This document shows positions 1 through 9,005 of a stretch of DNA of 64,000 bases, piece after piece (position 1 is the stretch's first letter; each line of letters begins with the position of its first letter). The stretch is taken from the NCBI GenBank assembly GCA_963704035.1, contig CAVPGR010000004.1, forward strand, positions 62,001 to 126,000, given 5' to 3'. The notes beneath the pieces are model-generated. The model made no database searches and was not told where the DNA came from. It saw only the letters and a list, made by a program, of their open reading frames with translations. The position numbers were made by a program, and so were the translations under genes. Source of the stretch: JAOSJL01 sp963704035 (GTDB lineage: Bacteria > Actinomycetota > Acidimicrobiia > IMCC26256 > JAOSJL01).

Positions 1-948
1 CATGGCATTCCTGTTCGTCTACGCGGTGCCCGACGTTTCCTCGAGCGTGCCGAGGTTCGAGCCGATCTGGCCCGCCTTCGTGCATCCACCGGCAGCCTCC
101 GGGAGCGACTCGACGAGTTGGGGTCGGTCTCGTCTTCGGGCGCCCGCCGCGGAAATACCGAACGGGCCGAACACACCGAGGCGCTGATCGGCCTGGGTGG
201 GGAGTACCTGAGGGCCGAAGGCGGCGGTGGCTCGCTCGACGGTTTCGTGGCGTTCCTCACCACCTCCCTCCAGGGTGACTCCGGAAGCGGCGAGGGCGAC
301 GACGCCGTCGAACTCGTGACGTTCCACCGTTCGAAGGGCCTCGAATGGCACACGGTGTTCATCACGGGTGTCGAGTCCGGCTACGTGCCCATCAGCCACG
401 CGAAGAGTCACGACGAACTGGCCGAGGAACGTCGACTCTTCTACGTCGCCTGTACTCGAGCACAGCATGCGCTACACATCACCTGGGCGACACGTCGGGC
501 GTTCGGCACCCGGGAGGTGACCCGACGTCCGGGTCCGTTCCTCGTCGACATGGGGATCCGTCCGGGCACCCCGGGTTCGAAACGCTCCGGCTCGTCGTCG
601 GCCGGTCGACCGCCCGCCACCCGTGTCGACGAGCTGCGAGCGGCGCTGCGCGCGGGCAACTCGAGTGGCGACCCCGACGACGACGCTCTCGCCGAAGATC
701 TCCGGGAGTGGCGGCTGACGCGTTCTCGGGCCGCCGGCGTGCCGGCCTACGTGGTATTCGCCGACCGCACACTCGCCGAGGTCGTGGTCGACCGACCGAC
801 CACCCATGGCGAACTACTCGCCGTGTCCGGAATCGGGCCGGTCAAGGCCGAGCGCTTCGGCCCCGAGATCCTCGACATCGTGGAGCGACACACCGGCACA
901 AGGACGCAGACCAGCCGCCGGATCCGCGCCACGACACGAACGGGTTGA
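1..948 (+). CDS. UvrD/PcrA-family DNA helicase, C-terminal part (partial)
   Basis: This is the C-terminal 315 residues of a superfamily 1A helicase; the reading frame is open at the left window edge, so the N-terminal ATPase core is missing. The visible part has the helicase motif V-like segment (VTFHRSKGLEWHTVF) and the motif VI-like segment with ERRLFYVACTRA, which bind and hydrolyse ATP in UvrD/PcrA proteins. After about residue 200 comes an HRDC domain (LREWRLTRSRAAGVPAYVVF, then a GIGPVKAERFG hairpin). A UvrD helicase with an HRDC tail is typical of actinobacterial UvrD2-type proteins, which unwind DNA in repair. The assignment to the family is firm; UvrD2 rather than another paralogue is inferred from the HRDC tail. 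Confidence 0.93.
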   Translation, partial: HGIPVRLRGARRFLERAEVRADLARLRASTGSLRERLDELGSVSSSGARRGNTERAEHTEALIGLGGEYLRAEGGGGSLDGFVAFLTTSLQGDSGSGEGDDAVELVTFHRSKGLEWHTVFITGVESGYVPISHAKSHDELAEERRLFYVACTRAQHALHITWATRRAFGTREVTRRPGPFLVDMGIRPGTPGSKRSGSSSAGRPPATRVDELRAALRAGNSSGDPDDDALAEDLREWRLTRSRAAGVPAYVVFADRTLAEVVVDRPTTHGELLAVSGIGPVKAERFGPEILDIVERHTGTRTQTSRRIRATTRTG

Positions 949-1029
949 CGCCGGCGCCCGGGGCGCTCAGGATGAAGACAGGTCACGTCCCTTGCCCGTG
1001 GATGTGTTCCCGAGAACTCGGGAGGATCG

Positions 1030-1335
1030 ATGAGCCGCAGAGCTGCACCGTTGTTCGCCACCGACGACGGATGGCCGTATCCCGACGGAATCGATGACGC
1101 CGCCGCTGCCGACGAGATCGACCTCGACGCCCTCGAGCTCCGCGTCGATCCTCACGCGTTCGACACCCTCGACGACACCGAACGCCAGGTCGTGCGCGGG
1201 CGCTTCGGACTCGACGGGGCCGATCCCCGAACCATGAAGGAGCTGTCCCACGACCTGGGATGCACGCACGCCGAGGTACGCGAGATCCTGGGAAGCGGGA
1301 TCGAGAAGCTGCGGTCACGCATCATCACTGCGTAG
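1030..1335 (+). CDS. Small sigma-70 region 4-like DNA-binding protein
   Basis: This 101-residue protein has an acidic N-terminal half and a C-terminal helix-turn-helix resembling sigma-70 region 4 (LDDTERQVVRGRFGLDG, then MKELSHDLGCTHAEVREIL, then IEKLRSRI). Region 4 recognises the -35 promoter element, but regions 2 and 3 are absent, so it cannot act as a complete sigma factor. It could be a stand-alone regulator or anti-sigma-like partner; the role is unknown. An AGGAG-like ribosome binding site (GGGAGG near 1020) sits well for the ATG. Its last 11 bases overlap the 3' end of the convergent nuclease gene. Confidence 0.75.
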   Translation: MSRRAAPLFATDDGWPYPDGIDDAAAADEIDLDALELRVDPHAFDTLDDTERQVVRGRFGLDGADPRTMKELSHDLGCTHAEVREILGSGIEKLRSRIITA

Positions 1336-1822
1336 ACGCGCAGGCGGACCACAGGCCGCGCTGAGCGGAACGGGCGTCGAGCTCAGCCCGCAGCAGAGAG
1401 CGGCCGTAACGATCGTTGGGCGGGATGATCAGCAGGGTGGCGTATCCCTCGCGCAGAAGCGTCTCGTTGAAGTGCTCCCCGTCGACCGTGACGTAGGCGA
1501 GACGTCGGTCGTAGCGGTCCCGGACTTCCACGTCGGTCTCGAGGACCACCTCCCGGCCGGCTAGTCGTGATGCGGTAAAGGTCGCAGCTTCCGGGCCGAA
1601 GCAGCCCACGGGACGGTCGGGGTGTTTGGTTTCGGGAGTGTCGACACCGAGAAGCCGCACGGTGTCGGACTCCCCCTCACGGGTGACCGCGATCGTGTCG
1701 CCATCGACAACCTCTGTCACCGTCCATGTCGTGTCGCCGCGACTCGGGGACATCAGTCGCCACCCCCCGAGCAGGGCGGTGGCCACCAGGGCCACGAGCA
1801 CCGCGGCCCGGGTTCGAGCCAC
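1325..1822 (-). CDS. Thermonuclease (SNase)-family protein, membrane-anchored or secreted
   Basis: A 165-residue protein starting at GTG with an N-terminal hydrophobic segment (VLVALVATALLGG) followed by a staphylococcal nuclease-like domain. The family hallmarks are visible: VVDGDTIAV, RLLGVDTPETKHP with the metal-binding and catalytic Asp/Arg/Glu set, and YDRRLAYV. Such enzymes hydrolyse DNA or RNA with calcium. The hydrophobic leader indicates action outside the cytoplasmic membrane, by secretion or as an anchored protein. Length matches the family. It converges with and overlaps the small sigma-like gene by 11 bases. Confidence 0.88.
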   Translation of the reverse strand: MARTRAAVLVALVATALLGGWRLMSPSRGDTTWTVTEVVDGDTIAVTREGESDTVRLLGVDTPETKHPDRPVGCFGPEAATFTASRLAGREVVLETDVEVRDRYDRRLAYVTVDGEHFNETLLREGYATLLIIPPNDRYGRSLLRAELDARSAQRGLWSACASTQ

Positions 1823-1905
1823 GGCCGGAGCGTACCGACCCGTGTTCGGTCCGAAAAGGGGAAATCCCGAGGGACCGGGACCAGCGTCATTAGGGTGGAC
1901 ACGCT

Positions 1906-2460
1906 ATGGGTCGCAGAACACGGCGCGTTGTGCTGCTCCTGGTCGTGGTTGCCGTCGTCGCCGCCCCCTTGCTCTTCGTACTCCGGGCCAAACCTCAGCT
2001 CGACGACTCTCTCGACGCGATCGGGAAGCGGTGGGCGCCCCTGCGCATGGAGCTCGTCGAACGGTACGACACTCTCGACGCGGCAACGGGTGCGGCATCG
2101 GATGCCGGGCTCGACGACGCGCTGGTGGGTGAGCTGCGCTCCGCTCTCGACGACTGGTCGCGAAGCGACCAGGGCGACGATCCGACCGTGGGTGTACCCA
2201 TCGCCAACAACCTCGAAGGCCTGGGTGCACGCCTCGCAACGGTCGGAACGGCCAACCCCCGGTTGGCCGCGGATGAGGCATTGGGGTTCTCCCTGACCGT
2301 GTACACCGACCGCGCGCCCGATCCGGAGGTCGTCAGCGCCTACTCCACAGCGGTGGACGACTACGAGCGGGAGCGCAGCTCTGTGCTGAAGAGACCACTG
2401 ACCGGATTCTTCGGCTTCCAGGCGCGCGACGACTTCGTTCCCTCCATCCGCACGTCCTGA
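1906..2460 (+). CDS. LemA-like membrane-anchored protein
   Basis: A 184-residue protein with one N-terminal transmembrane segment (residues 8-26) and an otherwise alpha-helical, charged body. The order of features (Asn-Leu near residue 105, then a tail with AYSTAVDDYERE and LTGFFGFQARDDF) resembles the C-terminal part of LemA proteins, where YN..V..YN is followed by FGF. LemA proteins have an extracytoplasmic helical bundle of unknown function. Similarity is weak and the family call is by pattern only. The stop is directly followed by the GTG start of menC, so the two genes may be co-transcribed. Confidence 0.55.
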   Translation: MGRRTRRVVLLLVVVAVVAAPLLFVLRAKPQLDDSLDAIGKRWAPLRMELVERYDTLDAATGAASDAGLDDALVGELRSALDDWSRSDQGDDPTVGVPIANNLEGLGARLATVGTANPRLAADEALGFSLTVYTDRAPDPEVVSAYSTAVDDYERERSSVLKRPLTGFFGFQARDDFVPSIRTS

Positions 2461-2462
2461 CG

Positions 2463-3584
2463 GTGCCCGGGGCCCTCTCCCCCGTGTCGGTTGACACGGT
2501 CGAGCTGCACCGGGTCGCTCTTCCGCTGCTGTCACCATGGGACACGGCCCACGGCAGCTTCGACGTCCGCGAGGTCGTTCTCGTGCACGTCGTCGGCGCC
2601 CACACCGACGGCTGGGGCGAGTGTTCGGCCCTGCCCTACGAGGGATACGCAGGGGGTTCGATCGATCGTGCACACCGTTCGTTGCGCGACGACCTCGCCC
2701 CTCGACTTCTCGACAGCCCCGCGAGCGATGTGTCCCCACCGGCCGGAGCCGACACTCCGCCGACGGCTCGTTTCGCCATCGAGTGTGCGCTCATCGACGC
2801 CGCACTCAAGGACCGCGGTACCGCTCTGGCCGAGTATCTCGGCGGAACCCGCGACGCCGTCGCGGCGGGAGCAGCTCTGGGCCTCGGCGACACGGCGACG
2901 ACCGCAGCCGCGGCCCGCGCGGCCGCGGTTGCAGGGTACCCGCGTGTGAAGTGCAAGATCGCGCCCGGCCGGGACCTGGCAGTGGTCGACACCGTGCGCT
3001 CGGAGATCGGTACCGACGTGTTCCTGGGCGCCGACGCCAACGGGGCGTATGCATCGACTGACGCCACGAACCGCAATGCACTGAAAGAACTCGATGCGCG
3101 CGGGCTCGACTTTCTCGAACAACCCGTGGCGGCCGATGACCTCGAAGGTCTTGCCGATCTGAGCGCCGCGCTTCGCACACCCGTTGCACTCGACGAGTCG
3201 GCGGCGTCCCTCGAGTCGACGCGGGTCGCGCTCGACGCCGGAGCTGGGAATGCCGTCAGTGTCAAAGCCCCTCGGTTGGGGGGCCTTCTCGAGGCCGTTC
3301 GGATCCATGATCTGTGCCGGGAGCGCAACGTCACCGTCCTCGCGGGCGGGATGCTCGAGACGGGCGTGGGCAGAGCAGCTGCCGTCGCCCTGGCGTCGCT
3401 ACCGGGCTTCACCCATCCCGGCGACCTCGCCGCGTCGGACCGCTACTTCGCCGAGGACGTGACCGAACCCTTTGAGCTTCGTGACGGATGCCTCGGTGTG
3501 CCCGACGGCCCGGGACTGGGCGTCGCGCCCCTTCCCGCGATGATGCGCCGGCACACCCAGTCGGTCGAGACCCTCACACGTTGA
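2463..3584 (+). CDS. menC: o-Succinylbenzoate synthase (enolase superfamily)
   Basis: This 373-residue enolase-superfamily protein most resembles o-succinylbenzoate synthase, which dehydrates SHCHC to o-succinylbenzoate in menaquinone biosynthesis in the cytoplasm. The N-terminal capping domain includes PLLSPWDTAHGSF and WGECSALPYEGYAGG. The barrel carries the Lys pair (VKCKIAP), the metal-binding acids (GADANGAY, LEQPVA, ALDES) and the opposite catalytic Lys (SVKAPRLGG). The start is a GTG two bases after the upstream stop. Menaquinone genes are not otherwise present in the window, so it is an isolated locus. Another enolase-superfamily activity such as N-acylamino-acid racemase or dipeptide epimerase remains possible. 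Confidence 0.85.
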   Translation: MPGALSPVSVDTVELHRVALPLLSPWDTAHGSFDVREVVLVHVVGAHTDGWGECSALPYEGYAGGSIDRAHRSLRDDLAPRLLDSPASDVSPPAGADTPPTARFAIECALIDAALKDRGTALAEYLGGTRDAVAAGAALGLGDTATTAAAARAAAVAGYPRVKCKIAPGRDLAVVDTVRSEIGTDVFLGADANGAYASTDATNRNALKELDARGLDFLEQPVAADDLEGLADLSAALRTPVALDESAASLESTRVALDAGAGNAVSVKAPRLGGLLEAVRIHDLCRERNVTVLAGGMLETGVGRAAAVALASLPGFTHPGDLAASDRYFAEDVTEPFELRDGCLGVPDGPGLGVAPLPAMMRRHTQSVETLTR

Positions 3585-3630
3585 ATGCCGCGCTGACCGC
3601 CGCTTCGAAGGCTCAGTAGTCTGAGCGGCG

Positions 3631-5241
3631 ATGACCTCCGAGCGCCGAACACCCACCCGAGACGTCGACTTCGAAACGCTGTCAGGAGTTCCCCTCGAGC
3701 CGGTCTACGGACCGTCCGACGAATCCGCACCCGGAGAGTTCCCGTATCTGCGGGGCCCCTACACCACGATGTACCGCTCGAAGCTCTGGACGATGCGGCT
3801 CTTCGCCGGGTTCGGAACCGCTCGCGAGACCAACCAGCGTTTCCGCGAGATCCTTCGTTCAGGTGGTGACGGCCTCTCCACGGCGTTCGACCTCCCGACA
3901 CTCATGGGGAGGGACTCCGACGACTCGCTGGCACTCGGCGAGGTCGGCCGGTGTGGCGTCGCCGTCGACACACTCGCCGACGTGGAGGAGCTCTACAGCG
4001 GTATCGACCTCGGCGAGGTGAGTACGTCGATGACGATCAATGCACCGGCCGCGATCCTTCTCGCCATGTACGTGGCGGCGGCCGAGAAGGCCGGAACGCT
4101 GCGCGAGCGGCTCGGCGGCACACTCCAGAACGACATCCTGAAGGAGTACCAGGCCCAAAAGGAGTTCATCTTCCCGCCACGCCCCTCGATGCGACTGGTG
4201 AGCGACGTCGTGCGCTTCTGTACGGCGGAGATGCCCTTGTGGCACCCGATCTCCATCTCCGGCTACCACATCCGCGAGGCCGGATCGACAGCGGCGCAGG
4301 AGTTGGCCTTCACGCTGGCCAACGGTTTCGCGTACGTCGAATCCGCGATCGAGTCCGGGCTCGAGGTGGACGACTTCGCACCGCGCCTGTCCTTTTTCTT
4401 CAACGCCCACATCGACTTCTTCGAGGAGATCGCCAAGTACCGGGCAGCACGCAGGATCTGGGCACACACGATGCGCGACCGCTATGGCGCCACCGACGCT
4501 CGGTCGCTACGCCTCAGATTCCACACGCAGACTGCCGGCGTGTCGCTGACCGCCCAACAGCCGGAGGTGAACCTCGTTCGAACCGCTCTCGAGGCACTCG
4601 CCGGAGTTCTCGGGGGAACACAGAGTCTGCACACGAACTCCATGGACGAAGCTCTCGCTCTTCCCACTGAAAAGGCCGCCCGTCTCGCCCTCCGCACCCA
4701 ACAGGTGATCGCGCACGAAACCGGCGTGCCGCACGTCGCTGACCCTCTGGGCGGATCGTGGTTCGTGGAGGAGCTCACCGATGAGATGGAACGCCGCGCC
4801 GGAGAGGTCTTCGAGCACCTCGACCGGCTCGGCGACGGCTCCATGCTGGATGGAGTCCTCACTGCGATCGACGACGGATGGTTCCAGAGCGAGATCGCCG
4901 AGGCGGCCTACCGGTTCGAGCGCGCCGTGAACGCCGAGAAGCGCGTCATCGTGGGCGTCAACCGCTACACCGAGGGGAACGAAGACGATGATCTCGACAC
5001 GCTGCGGATCGGAGTCGACGTCGAGACGGAGCAGGTGAAACGTGTTCAGTCCGTGAAGGCCGATCGCGACGACGACGCTGTCCGGCGTGCGCTCGCCCGC
5101 GTTTCCGCGGATGCGGCCGAGCCCACGTGCAACCTCATGCCCGCCCTGCTCGAGGCCGTGAACGCGTACGCCACGGAAGGCGAGATCGTCGAGGCACTGG
5201 CCGGGGTCTTCGGCCGCTACGTCGAACGTCCGGCGTTCTGA
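3631..5241 (+). CDS. Acyl-CoA mutase large (substrate-binding) subunit, methylmalonyl-CoA mutase family
   Basis: A 536-residue protein that covers the TIM-barrel substrate-binding domain of B12-dependent acyl-CoA mutases but lacks the C-terminal cobalamin-binding domain. It should therefore need a separate small subunit, which is not in the window. Recognisable blocks are YTTMYRSKLWTMR, FDLPTLMGRDSDD, TSMTINAPAA, ISISGYHIREAG, RLSFFFNAHIDFFEEIAK and the FHTQTAGVSLTAQQP block. Position 58 is Phe (RLFAGF), where methylmalonyl-CoA mutases have Tyr and isobutyryl-CoA mutases have Phe, so the substrate may be isobutyryl-CoA or a similar acyl-CoA. The enzyme class is certain, the substrate is not. 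Confidence 0.9.
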   Translation: MTSERRTPTRDVDFETLSGVPLEPVYGPSDESAPGEFPYLRGPYTTMYRSKLWTMRLFAGFGTARETNQRFREILRSGGDGLSTAFDLPTLMGRDSDDSLALGEVGRCGVAVDTLADVEELYSGIDLGEVSTSMTINAPAAILLAMYVAAAEKAGTLRERLGGTLQNDILKEYQAQKEFIFPPRPSMRLVSDVVRFCTAEMPLWHPISISGYHIREAGSTAAQELAFTLANGFAYVESAIESGLEVDDFAPRLSFFFNAHIDFFEEIAKYRAARRIWAHTMRDRYGATDARSLRLRFHTQTAGVSLTAQQPEVNLVRTALEALAGVLGGTQSLHTNSMDEALALPTEKAARLALRTQQVIAHETGVPHVADPLGGSWFVEELTDEMERRAGEVFEHLDRLGDGSMLDGVLTAIDDGWFQSEIAEAAYRFERAVNAEKRVIVGVNRYTEGNEDDDLDTLRIGVDVETEQVKRVQSVKADRDDDAVRRALARVSADAAEPTCNLMPALLEAVNAYATEGEIVEALAGVFGRYVERPAF

Positions 5242-5245
5242 CACC

Positions 5246-5268
5246 GAGCCGAGGATCCGAGGCGAGGC
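5246..5268. repeat. Possible degenerate copy of the TCGCCTCGGG intergenic repeat
   Basis: In the 47-base gap between two convergent genes, the minus strand reads GCCTCGCCTCGG followed by ATCCTCGGCTC. The first part matches the left flank of the palindromic repeat at 37.9 kb and the second the right flank of the copy at 18.5 kb, without the hairpin core. It may be a decayed copy or chance. Confidence 0.3.
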
Positions 5269-5288
5269 TGGGGAACAAGCACGGAGAA

Positions 5289-7535
5289 TCAATGACCCGG
5301 GATGACGTCAACGAGCGTGTTGTAGTCCGGCACTCCTGAGGAATCTCGCTGCCCGCCGGAGAGAAGCACGTTCCCCTCGGGGAAGAACACCTGGATGTTT
5401 CCGCTGCGGATGTCGGTGATGTGGACCCGCGCTCGCATCTCGCCGGCATGGGAGCGGAGGGTCACCCGGTCGCCGTCTGCCAGACCGAGGCGGTCCGCAT
5501 CGCCGCGAGCTATCAGGCAGTCATTTCGGTCGGCGCCGGTCAGCGGATCGCGTTCGGCCTCGACCATCGTGTTGAACTGCTTGCCACGACGGGTGGACAG
5601 CCGCAGCCGTCCGTCGGAGAGGAGGGACCCCGGCGGCGAGACAGCCACGAAATGCGCACGTCCGTCATCTGTCGGGAAGACGCCGTCCTCGCACAAGCGC
5701 TCCCCTCCCCACTGGATGGCGTCGCCGGTGCGGGACAGATCCTGCACACCGTCGTACGACGGCACGACCTCGGCGATCTCGGCGCGGATCTCGTCACCGG
5801 AATCGAAGTGGACCAGATGCGCTCGGTCGGGATCCACGCGGGCTGCGATGTCACAGAAGATCTCCCACTCCGAGCGCGCCTCGCCGATGCGGGGACCCGG
5901 GATCTCCGGGCTGAACACGACCCGCCGTTCGGTCGTCGTCTGGGTACCTCCACCGCGCTGTTCGTAACGTGTCGCCGCCGGGAGAAGCACGACCTCCTCG
6001 CCCGGATCGACGAGCATCTGGCTGGACAGCACGATGTCCTGGTGCACGCGTAGCGGAACACGCGACAGGGAGCGCTCGACGGTCTCGGGAGCCGGGAGTA
6101 CTTCCAGGAAGTTGCCGCCGCTCGAGTACAGGAGATCGAGGCCACCGCGCCCCGCCGCCTCGACCATCTGCTCTGCATCGAGACCCGGCTCGGACGGAAC
6201 GTCGAATCCGTAGCGCTCGCCCAGCGCCGCGGCCGACGCGTCGTCGACCGGAACCGCGCCGGGAAGCGCCGTCGCGTACGCGCCCATCTCCGCACCACCC
6301 TGGACGCCCGAGTGGCCGCGGATGGGCATGAGCCCGGCGCCCGGACGTCCGACGTTCCCCCGTGCCAGCCCAAGGTTCACGATGGACGTCACCTGGTCGG
6401 TGCCGTTCTCGTGCTGGGTGATGCCCATCGACCACACGAAGACGGCGGATTTCGCTCGCGCGTACATCTCGGCGAACCGGCCCATGTCGTCGCGGGTCGC
6501 TCCTGATGCCACTTCCAGATCGTGGAACGACTCGCCTTCGAGCTCTTCGAGAAGTTCCTCGAAACCCTTCGTGTGGTCGCGGACGAAATCGCGGTCGACA
6601 TCGCCGCGCGCGAGCATCATCTTCAGCACGCCGTTCACGAAAGCTACGTCGCCACCGGTGTGCACGCTGAAGAACTCGTCGGTCATCTGCGTGCCGAACA
6701 TGGCACTCTCGGCGTTGGAGGGCACCCAGTACCTCTCGAGACCCGGTTCGCGCACGGGATTGACAACCGCCACCGACGTCCCACGTTTTCGGGCCAGATA
6801 GAGGTACTTCATGAACACGGGTTGGGCATTGGCGACGTCGGCGCCGAACAGCACGATCAGGTCCGAGTTGATCACGTCGGTGTAGGAGACGGTCGTCGCC
6901 CCCACACCCAGCGCACGCTGGAGAACGCCGGTGGACGGCGCGTGGCAGACCCGGGCGGCGTTGTCGATGTTCGGCGTGCCGAGGAACCGGGCCACCTTCT
7001 GGGCGACGTAGTAGACCTCGTTCGTGATTCCCCTCGCCGTCAGGTAGAACGCGATGCGTTCCGCGTCGCTCGCGCGCACCCGCCGCGCGATCGTGTCGAG
7101 TGCCTCCTCCCAGGTGATCCTCTGAAAACCGGCGTCACCCCGACGTCTCCTCATTGGATAGGGCAGACGTCCGAGGTCGCGGAGTCGGCGACCGTCGAGA
7201 CGACGTAGCGCGTCGACGTCGGCCAGATTCGCGGTGTCCAGGGGACCGGCGGTGTTGAGCTTCAGCAGGTTCAGGCGGGTCGTGCACAGGTGCACGCCGT
7301 TGATGGTCCAGTCGTGGAGCCCCGCGGCACCGAGTGCACAGCCGTCGCACACACCGCGGTTCAGGATCCGCCACGCGTACGGCAGTGCGCGACGGTTCTC
7401 CCAGACGGTTCGGGCCATCTCGCGGTAGTGGTGGGGCTTGGTCTCACCGATCCCGTTCGGGCTGAACCCGGCCCAGAGGTCACGCCGCGTCCCGCGCGGA
7501 CCCTTGATCCGACCTCTCCACCGCCGGCTCCCCAC
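5289..7535 (-). CDS. FdhF/YdeP-family molybdopterin oxidoreductase
   Basis: A roughly 748-residue molybdopterin-dependent oxidoreductase of the formate dehydrogenase alpha-like (FdhF/YdeP) group. The Cys pair (RGVCDGCALG) near the N-terminus, the molybdopterin-binding body (RITWEEALDTIARRV, CHAPSTG, LFGADVANAQPVFMKYL, RGNVGRPGAGLMPIRGHSGV) and the C-terminal dinucleotide-binding domain (STRRGKQFNTM, NDCLIARGDADRLGLADGD) are all present. There is no N-terminal 4Fe-4S four-Cys motif of classical formate dehydrogenases. I chose the GTG at 7535; an in-frame GTG/ATG-like start upstream would overlap fdhD further. It is the last gene of an operon with mobA and fdhD, which supply and sulfurate its cofactor. 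The natural substrate is unknown. Confidence 0.88.
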   Translation of the reverse strand: MGSRRWRGRIKGPRGTRRDLWAGFSPNGIGETKPHHYREMARTVWENRRALPYAWRILNRGVCDGCALGAAGLHDWTINGVHLCTTRLNLLKLNTAGPLDTANLADVDALRRLDGRRLRDLGRLPYPMRRRRGDAGFQRITWEEALDTIARRVRASDAERIAFYLTARGITNEVYYVAQKVARFLGTPNIDNAARVCHAPSTGVLQRALGVGATTVSYTDVINSDLIVLFGADVANAQPVFMKYLYLARKRGTSVAVVNPVREPGLERYWVPSNAESAMFGTQMTDEFFSVHTGGDVAFVNGVLKMMLARGDVDRDFVRDHTKGFEELLEELEGESFHDLEVASGATRDDMGRFAEMYARAKSAVFVWSMGITQHENGTDQVTSIVNLGLARGNVGRPGAGLMPIRGHSGVQGGAEMGAYATALPGAVPVDDASAAALGERYGFDVPSEPGLDAEQMVEAAGRGGLDLLYSSGGNFLEVLPAPETVERSLSRVPLRVHQDIVLSSQMLVDPGEEVVLLPAATRYEQRGGGTQTTTERRVVFSPEIPGPRIGEARSEWEIFCDIAARVDPDRAHLVHFDSGDEIRAEIAEVVPSYDGVQDLSRTGDAIQWGGERLCEDGVFPTDDGRAHFVAVSPPGSLLSDGRLRLSTRRGKQFNTMVEAERDPLTGADRNDCLIARGDADRLGLADGDRVTLRSHAGEMRARVHITDIRSGNIQVFFPEGNVLLSGGQRDSSGVPDYNTLVDVIPGH

Positions 7536-8413
7536 CTCAGACGTCCCGGTCCAGGACCGGTGTCGATAGGACCGGTGTCGATCCGCTGACGACCCGTGTA
7601 GATGTTGAAGTGCCCGTCGCGCAGGAATCCGACCACGGTGAGACCGCAATGTCGCGCGGCGTCCAACGCCAGGCTCGACGGTGCCGACACGGCAGCGAGG
7701 ACGGGTACTCCCGCCATCGCCGCCTTCTGCACGAGCTCGAAGCCCATCCGTCCCGAAAGCATCACGATCTGGTCGGACAGCGGCAACTCCTCGGCGAGGA
7801 GCGCGTGACCGAAGAGCTTGTCGAGGGCGTTGTGTCGTCCGATGTCTTCGCGCACGGCCAGAAGTTCGCCGGAGAGGTCAAACCGGGCTGCAGCGTGCAG
7901 CCCGCCTGTCGAGTCGAAGATCCCCTGTCCGCCGCGGATCCGCTCGGGAAGGCTCTGCACGACATCGGAAGCGACGACAGGGCCTTCGGCCACGGGTGGA
8001 CAGGAATCGCCGAGATCGTCGAGGTCGTCGAGATCGACCTTGCCGCAGATCCCACACGCCGCGGTGCTCGCGAATGGCCGACGATGACCGTCGAGGTCGA
8101 CGGGGCTGCGCAGTGTCACCGTGACGACGTTGTAGTTCTGTTCGTCGGATCCCTCGACGCAGTAGGCGACCGACATGACGTCGCCACGGGAGCGCACGAG
8201 ACCCTCGGCCAGCAGGAACCCGACGGCGAGCTCGAAATCGGCTCCCGGAGTGCGCAGCGTCACGACGAGCGGCTCCGCTCGACGACCCGGTGACGCCACG
8301 CGGATCTGCATCGGTTCCTCGGTGACAACCCGGTCGGGTCGATCGAGGGTGCCCGTGTCACCCACGGAGAGGACCCGCGTCGGCGCCACCGCTGTCCGCC
8401 GCCCGTCCGTCAC
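7361..8413 (-). CDS. fdhD: Formate dehydrogenase accessory sulfurtransferase FdhD
   Basis: FdhD passes sulfur from a cysteine desulfurase to the molybdenum cofactor of FdhF-type enzymes. The protein has the TEEPMQIRV start of the domain, the redox CxxC (TAACGICGK), the FDSTGGLHAA and REDIGRHNALDKL blocks and the end segment GFLRDGHFNIYTG. As read it has 350 residues, about 75 more than usual, because the frame runs 175 bases into the next gene. A stop (TGA at 7537-7539) in another frame sits one base before the GTG of the oxidoreductase, and the extension begins at a perfect 15-base direct duplication. A single-base error here would restore a normal FdhD end. It lies 9 bases downstream of mobA. 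Confidence 0.9.
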   Translation of the reverse strand: MTDGRRTAVAPTRVLSVGDTGTLDRPDRVVTEEPMQIRVASPGRRAEPLVVTLRTPGADFELAVGFLLAEGLVRSRGDVMSVAYCVEGSDEQNYNVVTVTLRSPVDLDGHRRPFASTAACGICGKVDLDDLDDLGDSCPPVAEGPVVASDVVQSLPERIRGGQGIFDSTGGLHAAARFDLSGELLAVREDIGRHNALDKLFGHALLAEELPLSDQIVMLSGRMGFELVQKAAMAGVPVLAAVSAPSSLALDAARHCGLTVVGFLRDGHFNIYTGRQRIDTGPIDTGPGPGRLRWGAGGGEVGSRVRAGRGVTSGPGSARTGSVRPSPTTTARWPEPSGRTVAHCRTRGGS

Positions 8414-8422
8414 GGGCCGACC

Positions 8423-9005
8423 CTACCGGTGCCCGCCGATTCCGTGGTGGCGCAAGTCGTCGGGTGTGTCGACATCGACGAACGACCGGGAGGTTCCTGC
8501 CGTCTTCCACTCGGCCTCCTCGAGCCTGATGTGGGGTGATGCCGCGACGACATCCCGGAGCCCCGGAGCGGGCGACGACCCTCCGCGACTCATGCGACGA
8601 GCCTGCTCGAGTGTGGCGATGCCGTAGCGGGCGCAGGTGACCTGCAGGCGGCCACCGGCCACGGGCACCACCGTGTCGTTCCCCGGGTACCGGGCGATCA
8701 TCCGGAGCAGCGACGTCCCGACGAACGGCATGTCCACCGCGAGCAACAGGACGGCCTCCGTGTCGAGAGCGTCGGCGCCCGCCACCAGCGCGGCAAGTGG
8801 TCCCGAACCAGGAGGATCCTCGCGGGTGGCGGGCGAGCGCGGTGTATCCGGGCCCGACCTCCACGACGTCGTCACACACCGCACACAGGACGCGCTCGGC
8901 GCGCTCCGCCAGTGTTTCGCCGTCGATCTCCAACAGGGCCTTGTCCCGCCCCATGCGGGTCGAACCCCCACCTGTGAGGAGGAGCCCGGCGGTCGTCAAC
9001 CCCAC
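8423..9005 (-). CDS. mobA: Molybdenum cofactor guanylyltransferase MobA (frameshifted)
   Basis: MobA adds GMP to molybdopterin to give the guanine-dinucleotide cofactor used by FdhF-type enzymes. The N-terminal nucleotide-binding signature (LLLTGGGSTRMGRDKALL) is in one frame from the GTG at 9005. The rest (PLAALVAGADAL, LLLAVDMPFVG, VPVAGGRLQVTCARYG and a C-terminal FVDVDTPDDL) is in another frame. The switch lies at about 8820-8830, consistent with one extra base. Joined, the protein is about 193 residues, normal for the family. The start overlaps the stop of the upstream gene, indicating translational coupling, and fdhD follows after 9 bases. Confidence 0.85.
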
